A stretch of DNA of 64,000 bases from Clostridiales bacterium (GTDB lineage: Bacteria > Bacillota > Clostridia > Christensenellales > Borkfalkiaceae): assembly GCA_015055615.1 (NCBI GenBank), contig SVHT01000009.1, positions 1 to 64,000 of the forward strand, given 5' to 3'. This document shows, one piece after another, positions 11,115 to 19,084 of the stretch. The notes under the pieces were generated by a model that had not been told where the DNA came from, did no database searches, and was given only the letters and a program-made list of their open reading frames with translations. Position 1 is the stretch's first letter, and every line of letters starts with the position of its first letter. A program made the translations under genes and the position numbers.

Positions 11115-12297
11115 TCAAAAAATGTATCAGCTTGGCAGTAAGCGTTCGACGATTAGAGAGATTTTCGAATACGCCAAAAAACGCAGCGCGGAAATCGGCG
11201 CGGAAAACGTGTTTGATTTTTCCATTGGCAACCCGTCCGTGCCCGCGCCCGACGCAGTCAACGAAAGCATTTGCCGTATCGTAAACGAAATGCCGTCGGT
11301 GGCGTTGCACGGTTATACTTCCGCGCAGGGGGATAAAGCCGTCCGCGATACGATTGCGGAAAAGTTTACGGCGCGCTTTGGCGTAGCGCTTTCGGGCGAC
11401 GATTTGTATATGACGTGCGGAGCGGCGGCGTCCTTGACGATTACCTTCCACGCTTTGGCAAACGACGGGGACGAATTTATCGTGTTTGCCCCCTATTTCC
11501 CCGAATACGCAGTGTTCGTTTCGGGTACGGGAGCAAAGCTCACCGTTCTGCCCTCGGACGAAAAGACGATGCTACCCGATTTCGACGCCTTGGAAAAGGC
11601 GATGAATCCCCGCGTGAAAGGGGTGTTAATCAATTCCCCGAACAATCCCTCGGGGGTTGTGTATAACGGCGCAACGATTGCCCGTCTTGCCGAGATTTTG
11701 CAAAAATACTCTGCGGAGTACGGCGCGCCGATTTATCTTATCTCCGACGAACCCTATCGCGAATTGGTGTACGACAAGGAAACCCTCGTGCCCTGCGTGA
11801 TGAAATATTATAACAACACGATTATTTGTTATTCGTACTCAAAATCGCTGTCCATGCCGGGCGAGCGCGTGGGCTATATCGCGGTCAATCCAAAGGCGGA
11901 GGACGCCAAGGCCTTGTACGCGGCGGTATGTGGCGCGGGGCGTATTTTGGGCTTTGTTTGCGCGCCTGCGCTTTTTCAGCGTGTGGCGGCGGAATGCGAC
12001 GGTATGACGGCGGATTTGAGCGTTTATAAACGCAACCGCGACCTGTTGTATAACGCCTTGACCGAGTACGGTTTTACCTGCGTGTATCCCGATGGCGCGT
12101 TTTATCTGTTTGTAAAGGCGGCGGAAGAGGACGCGGCGGCGTTCTGCGAACGCGCGAAAAAGTACGAACTGCTCCTTGTCAACGGCGCGGATTTTGGATA
12201 CAAAGGCTGGGTGCGTATCGCCTATTGCGTGCAGACCGAGCGCATTGAAAAGGCGTTGCCGTTGTTTGAAAAGCTGGCGAAAGAATACGGCTTATAA
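11107..12297 (+). CDS. PLP-dependent class I/II aminotransferase
   Basis: A 396-residue fold-type I aminotransferase resembling aspartate or aromatic aminotransferases. NSPNNPSGVVY (near 180-190) is the classic PLP and substrate segment, SDEPYRELVY binds the PLP pyridine nitrogen, and the Schiff-base lysine lies in YSYSKSLSMPGERVGY near 240-255. A C-terminal arginine for the substrate carboxylate is expected in GWVRIAYC. It begins inside the end of the yfhO gene (8-base overlap) with no separate promoter. Which amino acid it uses cannot be read from the motifs. No obvious hairpin terminator follows; about 240 bases separate it from the next gene. Confidence 0.88.
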   Translation: MYNQKMYQLGSKRSTIREIFEYAKKRSAEIGAENVFDFSIGNPSVPAPDAVNESICRIVNEMPSVALHGYTSAQGDKAVRDTIAEKFTARFGVALSGDDLYMTCGAAASLTITFHALANDGDEFIVFAPYFPEYAVFVSGTGAKLTVLPSDEKTMLPDFDALEKAMNPRVKGVLINSPNNPSGVVYNGATIARLAEILQKYSAEYGAPIYLISDEPYRELVYDKETLVPCVMKYYNNTIICYSYSKSLSMPGERVGYIAVNPKAEDAKALYAAVCGAGRILGFVCAPALFQRVAAECDGMTADLSVYKRNRDLLYNALTEYGFTCVYPDGAFYLFVKAAEEDAAAFCERAKKYELLLVNGADFGYKGWVRIAYCVQTERIEKALPLFEKLAKEYGL

Positions 12298-12377
12298 ATT
12301 CCCTTTTTCGGCATAAAGGAACAAATTTTTTTATAAAAAACTACAAAAAGGCGTACCGTTTGCCAAAGAAAATTCCC

Positions 12378-12397
12378 GTTCGACAAAGTTCGACAAA
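12378..12397 (+). repeat. Tandem 10-bp repeat upstream of a promoter
   Basis: GTTCGACAAA occurs twice head to tail (12378-12387 and 12388-12397), followed by the looser AGACAAA and AGACAGG. It sits 50 bases before a -35 box, a normal place for activator sites. Confidence 0.45.
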
Positions 12398-12446
12398 AGT
12401 AGTGCGGATTAGACAAAAACAGACAGGCGAATTTCGGGGAAAAAGG

Positions 12447-12475
12447 TTGAAATACGCAATTTCTTCTGTTATACT
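12447..12475 (+). promoter_or_regulatory. Promoter for the 70-aa small protein
   Basis: TTGAAA, 17 bp, TATACT. An imperfect palindrome, TACAATAT to ATATTGTA, lies in the 5' leader just downstream. Confidence 0.7.
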
Positions 12476-12535
12476 ATATATACAATATAATATATAAAAT
12501 ATTGTACGCGCGAAAAAACAACGGGAGGAATTTAT

Positions 12536-12748
12536 ATGCAAACAACGGTATTTCAAGAAAAAACGGCAACGGCAAAGGATTTTGCTGAGGCGCTTTGCGC
12601 GCTGGTTAGAGAAGAGATGGTAGGACTGGTAACAGAGGTGGGAGAAAACGGATTTACCTTTTCTCTTCCGGGTGAAACGGCGATTTTTCGCGTTTGTGTG
12701 ACCGAGGAAAAGGCGGGTAAAAACACCGAAAAAACCGCCGAAAAATAA
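12536..12748 (+). CDS. Small hypothetical protein
   Basis: A 70-residue acidic protein not recognised as a member of a named family. A strong GGGAGGAA site and a promoter at 12447 support it as a real gene. The N-terminal half (FAEALCALVREEMVG) should be helical; the middle (VTEVGENGFTFSLPGETAIFRVCVTEE) looks like three beta strands; the tail is lysine and glutamate rich. No signal peptide. It is transcribed alone upstream of the rpmG operon. Confidence 0.65.
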   Translation: MQTTVFQEKTATAKDFAEALCALVREEMVGLVTEVGENGFTFSLPGETAIFRVCVTEEKAGKNTEKTAEK

Positions 12749-12792
12749 TTTTGTAAAAATGCAAAAAAAATTGAAAAAGCTTTAAAAAAAGA

Positions 12793-12821
12793 TTGACATC
12801 CCCTTGAAAGTGTGATAAACT
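12793..12821 (+). promoter_or_regulatory. Promoter for rpmG-secE-nusG operon
   Basis: TTGACA (12793-12798), 17 bp, TAAACT (12816-12821). The transcript begins with a small hairpin, CACCC-AAGAGG-GGGTG near 12835-12850, followed by six Ts, which could be an attenuator. Confidence 0.72.
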
Positions 12822-12874
12822 TAATTGCACGCACCCAAGAGGGGGTGTAATTTTTTGTATGGAGTTTTTTGATT

Positions 12875-13045
12875 ATGGCAGGTAAAGCTAAAACCGCTAG
12901 AGCGAAAATCACGTTTGAATGTACGGAATGCAAGCACAGAAATTACGACAGCATTAAGAACAAAAAGAACGATCCCGACAGACTCGTTATGAGCAAATAC
13001 TGTCCTTTCTGCAGAAAGCACACCGAACACAAAGAGTCTAAATAA
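12875..13045 (+). CDS. rpmG: 50S ribosomal protein L33
   Basis: A 56-residue bL33 of the zinc-binding (C+) type, with CTEC near residue 16 and CPFC near residue 43 as the metal ligands. It binds at the 50S E-site. Basic residues fill both ends. It is the first gene of the rpmG-secE-nusG run, the usual order in Firmicutes. No strong Shine-Dalgarno is present apart from TATGGAG nine to ten bases upstream of the ATG. Confidence 0.93.
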   Translation: MAGKAKTARAKITFECTECKHRNYDSIKNKKNDPDRLVMSKYCPFCRKHTEHKESK

Positions 13046-13053
13046 TCCATTTT

Positions 13054-13087
13054 TGCGCAAGGTAAGCACGGCTTATCCGATTGCGCA
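13054..13087 (+). other. Intercistronic hairpin between rpmG and secE
   Basis: TGCGCAA (13054-13060) pairs with TTGCGCA (13081-13087), with a second short helix inside. No T-run follows, so it may stabilise or process the message rather than end it. Confidence 0.5.
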
Positions 13088-13100
13088 CGCGAGGTAACAA

Positions 13101-13328
13101 ATGGCAAACGCAACTAAGACAAAGAATAAAAAACCCAATTGGTTTAAGCGCGTTGGCGCAAAGCTCAAGGAAACGTTCTCCGAAATCAAGAGAGTAACGT
13201 GGCCTAAATTCCCCACGGTTTTAAAAACGACGGGCGTTGTTCTCGTTGTTGTTACGGCATTCCTTTTGATTATTATGGGTGTTGACCGTGGCTTGATGGA
13301 GCTGTTAGGGCTTTTGACGAACAAATAA
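13101..13328 (+). CDS. secE: Protein translocase subunit SecE
   Basis: A 75-residue single-span subunit of the SecYEG channel. The amphipathic segment ending SEIKRVTWP (28-36) is the family hallmark, followed by one transmembrane helix, GVVLVVVTAFLLIIMGV. The lysine-rich N-terminus is cytoplasmic. Length is normal for Gram-positive SecE. It is followed by nusG after 16 bases, as in most Firmicutes. Confidence 0.95.
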   Translation: MANATKTKNKKPNWFKRVGAKLKETFSEIKRVTWPKFPTVLKTTGVVLVVVTAFLLIIMGVDRGLMELLGLLTNK

Positions 13329-13344
13329 GTCGGAGGGACTGTAT

Positions 13345-13905
13345 ATGCCAATGAACGAAGAGCCTAAATGGTATATCCTGCATACCTATTCCGGGTATGA
13401 GGCTATGGTAAAGGACAACCTGGAAAAGTTGATCGAGAACAACAATCTCGGCGACTACATCGTGGATTTGAAAATTCCGATGGAACAGGTAATCGAGGAG
13501 AAGAACGGTAAGAAAAAAATCGTTGAAAAGAAACTTCTTCCTTGCTACGTCTTTATCAAAATGATTTATACCAATCAGATTTGGTATTACGTAACCAGCA
13601 CGCGCGGCGTAACGGGTTTCTGTGGCCCTCAGGGCAGACCTATCCCGATGAAAGCGGAAGAAATTCGCAAAATGCGCTTGGAAGAATTCGTGTCCGACGA
13701 AGTATTTGCTATCGGCGATACCGTTTCGATTGAGGACGGTCCTTTGAAGGGCTTCTTCGGTACGGTAAAGGAACTCAATTCTACCGCGCAAAAGGCGAAG
13801 ATTGCGACCACCATGTTCGGCAGAACGACGGACGTGGAAGTGGAATATATCCAAATCCGCAAGGTGGACGCGCCGTTGCCCGAAGAAAAGACGGACGAAG
13901 AATAA
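13345..13905 (+). CDS. nusG: Transcription termination/antitermination factor NusG
   Basis: A 186-residue NusG. The N-terminal NGN domain (WYILHTYSGYE, then CYVFIKM and TRGVTGF near 65-95) binds the RNA polymerase clamp. The C-terminal KOW domain starts at FAIGDTVSIEDGPLKGFFGTV near 122. GGAGG precedes the ATG. Downstream, a GAACCGC/GCGGTTC hairpin at 13918-13940 with a T-rich tail may partly end transcription before rplK. Confidence 0.96.
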   Translation: MPMNEEPKWYILHTYSGYEAMVKDNLEKLIENNNLGDYIVDLKIPMEQVIEEKNGKKKIVEKKLLPCYVFIKMIYTNQIWYYVTSTRGVTGFCGPQGRPIPMKAEEIRKMRLEEFVSDEVFAIGDTVSIEDGPLKGFFGTVKELNSTAQKAKIATTMFGRTTDVEVEYIQIRKVDAPLPEEKTDEE

Positions 13906-13956
13906 TCCGTCGAAACCGAACCGCATAAAAGACGCGGTTCTTGATTTTGTTAAATA

Positions 13957-14002
13957 AGTGGGAGAGACGTCAAATCTTTTAAGGCGTCTTGCAAAAACCA
14001 CT
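13957..14002 (+). promoter_or_regulatory. Putative L1-binding leader of rplKA
   Basis: AGTGG (13957-13961) and CCACT (13998-14002) close a stem; just inside, AGACGTC pairs with GGCGTCT. The GTGGGAG ... CCAC arrangement right before the rplK Shine-Dalgarno is the usual form of the mRNA site through which ribosomal protein L1 represses its own operon. Confidence 0.6.
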
Positions 14003-14018
14003 AAGGAGAAATTTTATT

Positions 14019-14444
14019 ATGGCAAAGAAGATTACAGCAGTCGTAAAATTGCAACTTCCCGCCGGTAAAGCTACCCCGGCCCCTCCCGTAGGTTCTACGC
14101 TTGGTCCGTTCGGTATCAACCTTCCCGGTTTCACGAAGGAATTCAATGCAAAGACGGCAGACAAACCCGGTCTCATCATCCCCGTAGTCGTAACGATCTA
14201 TCAAGACCGTTCGTTTACGTTCATTTTGAAGACCCCTCCCGCACCCGTTCTTATCAAGAAAGCTCTTGGTTTGGACACGGCAAGCGCAAAACCCAACTCC
14301 GTAAAAGTTGGTAAGTTGACGAAAGCGCAGGTAGAAGAAATCGCTAAGACAAAGATGCCTGACTTGAACTGCACGTCGCTTGAAAGCGCAATGAGCATGG
14401 TTGCCGGTACCGCTCGCTCTATGGGCGTAACCGTCGAAGAGTAA
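14019..14444 (+). CDS. rplK: 50S ribosomal protein L11
   Basis: A 141-residue uL11 of the GTPase-associated stalk base. It opens [16 protein letters not shown] and contains the proline-rich hinge [15 protein letters not shown]; the C-terminal rRNA-binding domain ends [16 protein letters not shown] and SMGVTVEE. The start at 14019 follows TAAGGAG and gives the standard N-terminus; an in-frame ATG at 13989 lies inside the leader hairpin and is rejected. Confidence 0.97.
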   Translation: MAKKITAVVKLQLPAGKATPAPPVGSTLGPFGINLPGFTKEFNAKTADKPGLIIPVVVTIYQDRSFTFILKTPPAPVLIKKALGLDTASAKPNSVKVGKLTKAQVEEIAKTKMPDLNCTSLESAMSMVAGTARSMGVTVEE

Positions 14445-14461
14445 TAAGGAGGCGGTAAAAG

Positions 14462-15148
14462 ATGAAACACGGCAAGAAATATCAGGATAGCGTAAAAGCA
14501 TTTGATTTGACGAAACAGTACGAAGCTGCAGAAGCAGTAAACGTACTTTTGGAAACGGCTAAGGCAAAGTTTGACGAAACGATCGAATTGCACGTTCGTT
14601 TGGGCGTTGACCCCCGTCAGGCTGACCAACAGGTTCGTGGCGTACTCGTATTGCCCCACGGTACCGGTAAAACGAAGAGAGTTTTGGTTATCGCAAAAGG
14701 TGCGAAAGCTGACGCGGCGCAGGCTGCAGGCGCAGATTTCGTAGGCGCAGAAGAACTCATCGCAAAAATTCAGAACGAAAACTGGTTCGACTTCGACGTA
14801 ATGATCACCACCCCCGACATGATGGGTATGGTAGGTCGTATCGGTCGTGTCCTCGGTCCCAAGGGCTTGATGCCCAACCCTAAATCGGGTACGGTTACGA
14901 TGGACGTTGAAAAGGCAATCGCAGAAGTTAAAGCTGGTAAAGTTGAATACAGACTTGACAAAACTGCAATTATCCACTGCCCTATCGGTAAGAAGAGCTT
15001 TGGCGCAGAAAAGTTGGTTGAAAACTACACCGCGCTTATGGACGCAATCGTTAAGGCGAAACCCGCTGCTGCAAAAGGTACGTATCTTAAGAGCGTAACG
15101 CTTGCATCGACGATGGGCCCTGGCATCAAAGTCGTTCCCAAACTCTAA
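14462..15148 (+). CDS. rplA: 50S ribosomal protein L1
   Basis: A 228-residue uL1, the L1 stalk protein and the likely repressor of this operon through the site before rplK. Typical elements are [17 protein letters not shown] (near 42-58), LPHGTGK, and [15 protein letters not shown] near 128-142. AAGGAGG precedes the ATG and the gap from rplK is 17 bases. The gene is followed by a tandem palindromic repeat rather than directly by rplJ. Confidence 0.97.
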   Translation: MKHGKKYQDSVKAFDLTKQYEAAEAVNVLLETAKAKFDETIELHVRLGVDPRQADQQVRGVLVLPHGTGKTKRVLVIAKGAKADAAQAAGADFVGAEELIAKIQNENWFDFDVMITTPDMMGMVGRIGRVLGPKGLMPNPKSGTVTMDVEKAIAEVKAGKVEYRLDKTAIIHCPIGKKSFGAEKLVENYTALMDAIVKAKPAAAKGTYLKSVTLASTMGPGIKVVPKL

Positions 15149-15149
15149 T

Positions 15150-15360
15150 TAAAACAGATATATACGGCGCAATACGTCGTCGGCGCTCGGTTGCGTACGT
15201 CTTTGTACGCGCCCTTGCGACCTTCTCGTCTTGCTTGTATCTATCCGTTTTAAGAAAAACGTATATATACGGCGTATTTCAGCGTTGCCGTTCGGTCACG
15301 TACGTCTTTGTACGCGCCCTCGCGACCTTCTTGTCTTGCTTGTATCTATCCGTTTTAAGA
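15150..15360. repeat. Tandem pair of 105-nt palindromic repeat units
   Basis: Two copies lie head to tail at a constant 105-base offset (15150-15255 and 15256-15360); TACGTCTTTGTACGCGCCCT is identical in both. Each unit begins with a TTAAAACAGATATATAC-like end and closes with GTATCTATCCGTTTTAA, its imperfect reverse complement, so each could fold into a long hairpin. An inner GCGTAC/GTACGC stem is seen in the first copy. No convincing gene lies here. It looks like a dispersed intergenic repeat inserted between rplA and rplJ. Confidence 0.75.
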
Positions 15361-15419
15361 CCGTCCGAAGAAATTCGGCAAAAAAAGTAAAAATTTTCGT
15401 CAAAGGCGGTTAAAAACAG

Positions 15420-15448
15420 TTGACTGCCTTTGACGGAGATGCTATAAT
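15420..15448 (+). promoter_or_regulatory. Promoter for rplJ-rplL
   Basis: TTGACT, 17 bp, TATAAT, placing the start of transcription near 15455, at the beginning of the L10 leader. Confidence 0.85.
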
Positions 15449-15454
15449 AGCATA

Positions 15455-15590
15455 GTAAAAATCAGCCGCAGAAAGTGAGTACCGCAAGGTTTGAAGGGGA
15501 AACCGCTCGCCGAGGTTAAGGAATACGAAACTTTTTAAAAAAGTGTAATTACGTCCTTATGCCGATTGCGGTATAAGGTATTTTTTATGT
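15455..15590 (+). ncRNA. Ribosomal protein L10 leader with attenuator
   Basis: A structured 5' leader of rplJL in the expected position and length. GCCGCAGAAAGTGAGTACCG, then GGGGAAACCGC and GCCGAGGTTAAGG, resemble the L10(L12)4 binding region known in Firmicutes. It ends in a terminator: CCTTATGCC (15555-15563) pairs with GGTATAAGG (15570-15578), then six Ts. Free L10-L12 complex would favour termination. Confidence 0.8.
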
Positions 15591-15618
15591 CAGGCGGAAA
15601 CGCTTAAAGGAGGTAACT

Positions 15619-16122
15619 ATGTCGGCTAACGTAGAATCTAAGAAACTTATCGTAGAAGAAATCAAGGCGAAAATTCAAGGCAGCAAGTCCATCGTTTTCG
15701 CAGATTACAACAAGCTTACCGTTTTGGAAGTAACGGACCTTAGAAGAAAATTCAAGGAAGCTGGTTGCGAATACAAAGTATACAAGAACACGCTTGTAAG
15801 AAAAGCGCTCAACGATCTCGGTATTACCGATTTCGACAACGACCTCAACGGTACGACCGCGACGGTCTTCTGCTCGGACGAAACGAGCGGTGCAGCGATT
15901 TTCGCAAAGGAAACCAAGGCAAACCCTGCGCTTGTGGAAAAAATCGTTCCCAAATGCGCATACGTGGAACAGAAGTATCTTGACAAAGACGGTGTTAAGG
16001 CATTGTCGGCGATCCCTTCGAAAGAAGTCCTTATCGCAAAGATGCTCGGCTGCTTCCAGTCGTCGCTTTCCAAGTTCGTTGGCGTTCTCGATCAGATCGC
16101 AAAGGCGAAAGAAAGCAACTAA
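15619..16122 (+). CDS. rplJ: 50S ribosomal protein L10
   Basis: A 167-residue uL10, base of the L7/L12 stalk. The N-terminal rRNA-binding half includes KSIVFADYNKLTVLEVTDLR (19-38) and YKVYKNTLVRKAL near 53-65; the C-terminal helix that carries the L12 dimers is FVGVLDQIAKAKES. AAAGGAGG precedes the ATG. It is controlled by the leader directly upstream. Confidence 0.96.
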   Translation: MSANVESKKLIVEEIKAKIQGSKSIVFADYNKLTVLEVTDLRRKFKEAGCEYKVYKNTLVRKALNDLGITDFDNDLNGTTATVFCSDETSGAAIFAKETKANPALVEKIVPKCAYVEQKYLDKDGVKALSAIPSKEVLIAKMLGCFQSSLSKFVGVLDQIAKAKESN

Positions 16123-16184
16123 TTTTTGAGCACTACCTAAAATCATTAAAAAATCATTATTAAAAATCGGAGGATTAAAAAATC

Positions 16185-16553
16185 ATGGATGTACAGAAAC
16201 TCATTGAAGAAGTAAAAGCTATGACCGTTCTTGAATTGAACGAACTTGTAAAAGCACTTGAAGCAGAATTCGGCGTAAGCGCAGCAGTTGCAGCAGCTCC
16301 CGCAGCAGGTGGCGCAGCAGAAGCAGCTCCCGCAGCAGAAGAAAAGACGGAATTCGACGTTGTTCTTAAAGATATCGGCGCTAACAAAATCGCTGTTATC
16401 AAAGTGGTTAAGGAAGCTACCGGCCTTGGTCTTGCTGACGCTAAGAAAGCAGTTGAAGCTATGGGCGTTATCAAAGAAAACGCTCCCAAAGCAGATGCTG
16501 AAGACCTCGTTAACAAACTTAAGGAAGCTGGCGCTACCGCTGAACTTAAATAA
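16185..16553 (+). CDS. rplL: 50S ribosomal protein L7/L12
   Basis: A 122-residue bL12. The N-terminal dimerisation domain ([20 protein letters not shown]) is joined by an alanine-rich hinge ([20 protein letters not shown] near 36-55) to the globular domain that contacts translation factors ([32 protein letters not shown]). GGAGG precedes the ATG. Codon use is strongly biased toward GCA and GTT, as expected of a very highly expressed gene. Confidence 0.97.
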   Translation: MDVQKLIEEVKAMTVLELNELVKALEAEFGVSAAVAAAPAAGGAAEAAPAAEEKTEFDVVLKDIGANKIAVIKVVKEATGLGLADAKKAVEAMGVIKENAPKADAEDLVNKLKEAGATAELK

Positions 16554-16572
16554 GTTTTTACTTGACGAAAAA

Positions 16573-16606
16573 AGCAGCTTGTCCAATCGGGCAGGCTGTT
16601 TTTTTT
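16573..16606 (+). terminator. Terminator of rplJL
   Basis: AGCAGCTTGTCC against GGGCAGGCTGTT with wobble pairs, 4-nt loop, then eight Ts. Confidence 0.85.
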
Positions 16607-16647
16607 GCGTAAAGTAGCGGAACTTTTGATAGGAAAGAAAAGCGCGC

Positions 16648-16795
16648 TTGACTTTTTTTGCGATATGCGTTATAATAAAGCGTACGGAAAATCGTGGTAA
16701 ACCGACAAAAATATTCCGCCCTTTGTGTAAAATGGGCAAAAATCGGGAAAAATTTGCTAAAACCGCTTGACGGATAGCAAAATAACACTTATAAT
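16648..16795 (+). promoter_or_regulatory. Two tandem promoters for the lipoprotein gene
   Basis: P1: TTGACT (16648-16653), 17 bp, TATAAT (16671-16676). P2: TTGACG (16767-16772), 17 bp, TATAAT (16790-16795). No gene lies between them, so both serve the gene at 16831 with long and short leaders. Confidence 0.72.
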
Positions 16796-16830
16796 AATAT
16801 ACGAATAAAATGGAATACGGAGAAAAGACT

Positions 16831-17664
16831 ATGCTTAAAAAAATCGTGAAAAAGATAGCGTTGGGCGCGTTGGCACTTACGTGTACGTTCGGTTGCGTAG
16901 GCACCTTTACGGCGTGTGACGAGGGTAGCCCCGAGGCGATGATTGTTTTGGAATTCAACGGGCAGGACTACGTACTCAGCTACCAACTGCACAACGATAA
17001 AACGCCTAAAACGGTAAATCATTTCATTTGGTTGGTGCAAAACCAATACTATGACGGAATGTGTATTCACGATTATCAAATGTCGAAGAATCGTCTGTTC
17101 ACGGGCGCGTACTCGTTGGACGAAAACGGCGACCTCGAATACGAAGATTATTACGAAACGGTAACGTCGAGCCCGATGTTAGCGTCCTTCCCGCATACGG
17201 TATGGGGGGATAAATCGCAGGAAAACCCGCGTTACACCCTTTACGGCGAATTTAAAGAAAACAATTATTCGGTTGGCTTTGAAAACAGCGGCGTGTTGAA
17301 ACAGCAATACGGCTCGTTGTCTATGTACTACGATACCGAGGGCGATGAAAACGCTAAGGTATGGGTGCAGAATATGCAAGGGCAGCTCATCGAAAGAAAG
17401 GAAATGCATAACTCTGCAACGTCGATTTTCTATATTTCGACGATAACCTCGGCGACGACGAACAGATCCCATTGTACGTTTGCAACGCTGAACAACCCGT
17501 ACACGTTGGAGACCTTAGAGGACGCCATTGAAGAGTATATCGGGGACAACGAAGAGGATTGGTTTGTAACGGAAACGCCCGACAGTAATAATTCGGAAAT
17601 CATCTATCAGCTCCCGAACGAGCCGATTATCGTCAAGAGCGTTCGTATCACCAAATACGCATAA
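16831..17664 (+). CDS. Cyclophilin-like lipoprotein, divergent
   Basis: A 277-residue predicted lipoprotein: basic MLKKIVKKI, a hydrophobic stretch, then a lipobox-like FTAC with the cysteine near residue 29. The following region, DKTPKTVNHFIWLVQNQYYD, matches the start of cyclophilin-type peptidyl-prolyl isomerases (the APxTVxNFxxLxxxGYYD pattern), so it may act as a foldase on the outer face of the membrane. The usual catalytic FHR is replaced by CIHDYQ, and the expected QGG/FANAG motifs are not obvious, so activity is uncertain. The start at 16831 has CGGAG upstream; an in-frame ATG at 16810 is less likely. Transcribed alone. Confidence 0.65.
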   Translation: MLKKIVKKIALGALALTCTFGCVGTFTACDEGSPEAMIVLEFNGQDYVLSYQLHNDKTPKTVNHFIWLVQNQYYDGMCIHDYQMSKNRLFTGAYSLDENGDLEYEDYYETVTSSPMLASFPHTVWGDKSQENPRYTLYGEFKENNYSVGFENSGVLKQQYGSLSMYYDTEGDENAKVWVQNMQGQLIERKEMHNSATSIFYISTITSATTNRSHCTFATLNNPYTLETLEDAIEEYIGDNEEDWFVTETPDSNNSEIIYQLPNEPIIVKSVRITKYA

Positions 17665-17676
17665 GCAATATAAAAA

Positions 17677-17717
17677 AACACCTTACGACCTTGCGGTTGT
17701 AGGGTGTTCTTTTTTTT
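17677..17717 (+). terminator. Terminator of the lipoprotein gene
   Basis: AACACCTTACGACC against GGTTGTAGGGTGTT, TTGC loop, eight Ts. The A-run on the left also lets it end the minus-strand gene at 17730. Confidence 0.88.
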
Positions 17718-17729
17718 GTTTGTAAAGTC

Positions 17730-17963
17730 TTACGAATTTGCTTTCAGCCAAGCGTCTTTTTTGTCAGCGCCCATACGGGTAATGTCTTCTTTGGTATACT
17801 TGCTTTCCGCGCCACCGTTGGTGTAAAGGAAAAAATGACCGCTTTCCGTTTGGTACAAGCTTTCTTCATAGCCCTTAGGGTCGCCGTAAACGCCAAACGT
17901 TACTTTCTTAACGAGCGTAGCCGTTGCGGTGTCGTAAACTTTTTTACAAATAATCTTTTGCAT
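17730..17963 (-). CDS. Small conserved protein of unknown function
   Basis: A 77-residue protein with the pattern KKVYDTATATLV, then ESLYQTESGHFFLYTNGGAESKY, which I recall from a widespread uncharacterised family of gut bacteria, often near mobile genes. It is probably a small beta-rich domain; the C-terminus is helical (DKKDAWLKANS). AAGGAGG precedes the ATG and a TTGACA-18-TACAAT promoter lies at 18002-18031. No named function. Confidence 0.75.
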   Translation of the reverse strand: MQKIICKKVYDTATATLVKKVTFGVYGDPKGYEESLYQTESGHFFLYTNGGAESKYTKEDITRMGADKKDAWLKANS

Positions 17964-18001
17964 AACTGCTATCCTCCTTGTTTGATTTTTTTCCGTAGAG
18001 T

Positions 18002-18031
18002 ATTGTACAACAAAGAGGAGGGACTTGTCAA
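18002..18031 (-). promoter_or_regulatory. Promoter of the 77-aa protein gene
   Basis: Minus strand TTGACA, 18 bp, TACAAT, ending 39 bases before the start codon. Confidence 0.7.
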
Positions 18032-18060
18032 CTGTGTGAAGATAAATATTATTGGAAATT

Positions 18061-18990
18061 TTAGCCGTTTACGTCGATAATTTTCCCGTTTTGTATCTTT
18101 ACGCGATAATAGGAAAGAGAAAACAGCCGTTCGGCCCTTTTACGTACCAAACCGCAGACGAGGGGGTCGTCCGTCAAAACGACGTCGATAAAATCCCCCA
18201 AAAAACCGACGATTTTGTCCTTGTCGGGCGCTAACTCGTCCGAGAGGAAATCGGCGTAATCCGCCCCGATTAACACACTCTCAAAAAAGGCGTAGGCAAG
18301 TAAATCGTCGGGGATTTGCAAGGCGTTTTTACCGTCCGTTGCTTGCGCGCTCGCGCGGGCGCGCAAAGAAAATTCCGTCCTTTGAAAATCGCCACTTAAA
18401 GACCAAGCGCAAACCGCCGTTCTGCCCAAACGCTCGGATAAAGGCAATTCCGCGCGCAAGATTTCCCCCGAAAGGGTGTAGGACAAAACGTGTTCGTCCA
18501 AAACCCTTTCGCCGTTTTTGCGGAAAACGAGTAGGCGTTTGCCCGCGCGCGTGTTCCCGCTAAGCGCGATATATTCGCCGTGGATTTCCGTGTTGGGCTC
18601 GCAAAAGGTAGGGGGAAGGTATGCGGTGAAAGCATACTCGGGCGATTCAACCGCGAGTTGTAGCTGTCCTTGCGAAAAGAGGGTAAAAAGGGTATCGTCC
18701 AACCGTTTTTGCCACAAGGTCTTTAAGGTAAAATCGGTGGGGATAAACTCCGCGGCGTAGATAGCAATACCGTCGGCAAGCAGATACACTTCGCAATGTA
18801 ATGGCGGGGAAAAGCGGATATTATCCGTCAAAAAGAAAGTGACGGGCAGGGCGTTTTCGGGTAAGAATTCCACGAAAACGTTATCTTTTAACGAAATTTC
18901 GGCGTAGCGTTCAAAACGGTCGGTCATACCGAAAAAGACCCCGCCGAGGCGCAGAGCGCAAGGGATAGCAGATAAAAAATAAATTTTCAT
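18061..18990 (-). CDS. Hypothetical protein, 309 aa
   Basis: Not recognised. It opens MKIYFLSAIPCALRLGGVFFG, moderately hydrophobic but with no clear signal-cleavage site, followed by a beta-rich section (ISLKDNVFVEFLPEN, PVTFFLTD) to about residue 230 and a more helical C-terminus (LLAYAFFESVLIGADYADFLSDEL). No transmembrane helices beyond the possible N-terminal one. AGGA lies six bases before the ATG. It is divergently arranged with the Myb-like coiled-coil gene at 19085, with 94 bases between the starts, so the two may be coregulated. Confidence 0.7.
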   Translation of the reverse strand: MKIYFLSAIPCALRLGGVFFGMTDRFERYAEISLKDNVFVEFLPENALPVTFFLTDNIRFSPPLHCEVYLLADGIAIYAAEFIPTDFTLKTLWQKRLDDTLFTLFSQGQLQLAVESPEYAFTAYLPPTFCEPNTEIHGEYIALSGNTRAGKRLLVFRKNGERVLDEHVLSYTLSGEILRAELPLSERLGRTAVCAWSLSGDFQRTEFSLRARASAQATDGKNALQIPDDLLAYAFFESVLIGADYADFLSDELAPDKDKIVGFLGDFIDVVLTDDPLVCGLVRKRAERLFSLSYYRVKIQNGKIIDVNG

Positions 18991-19084
18991 ATTGTATCCT
19001 ATGTTTTTTTCATTTTAAAAAGTATAAAAAGGAAAAAATAAGTAAATAATTTCCACGCAACTTAAAAAAGCGGAGGAAAAAACC

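Noticed and set aside
15231-15413. 60-codon frame across the palindromic repeat
   Set aside because: It follows the two repeat copies and ends in the L10 leader promoter; no ribosome site.
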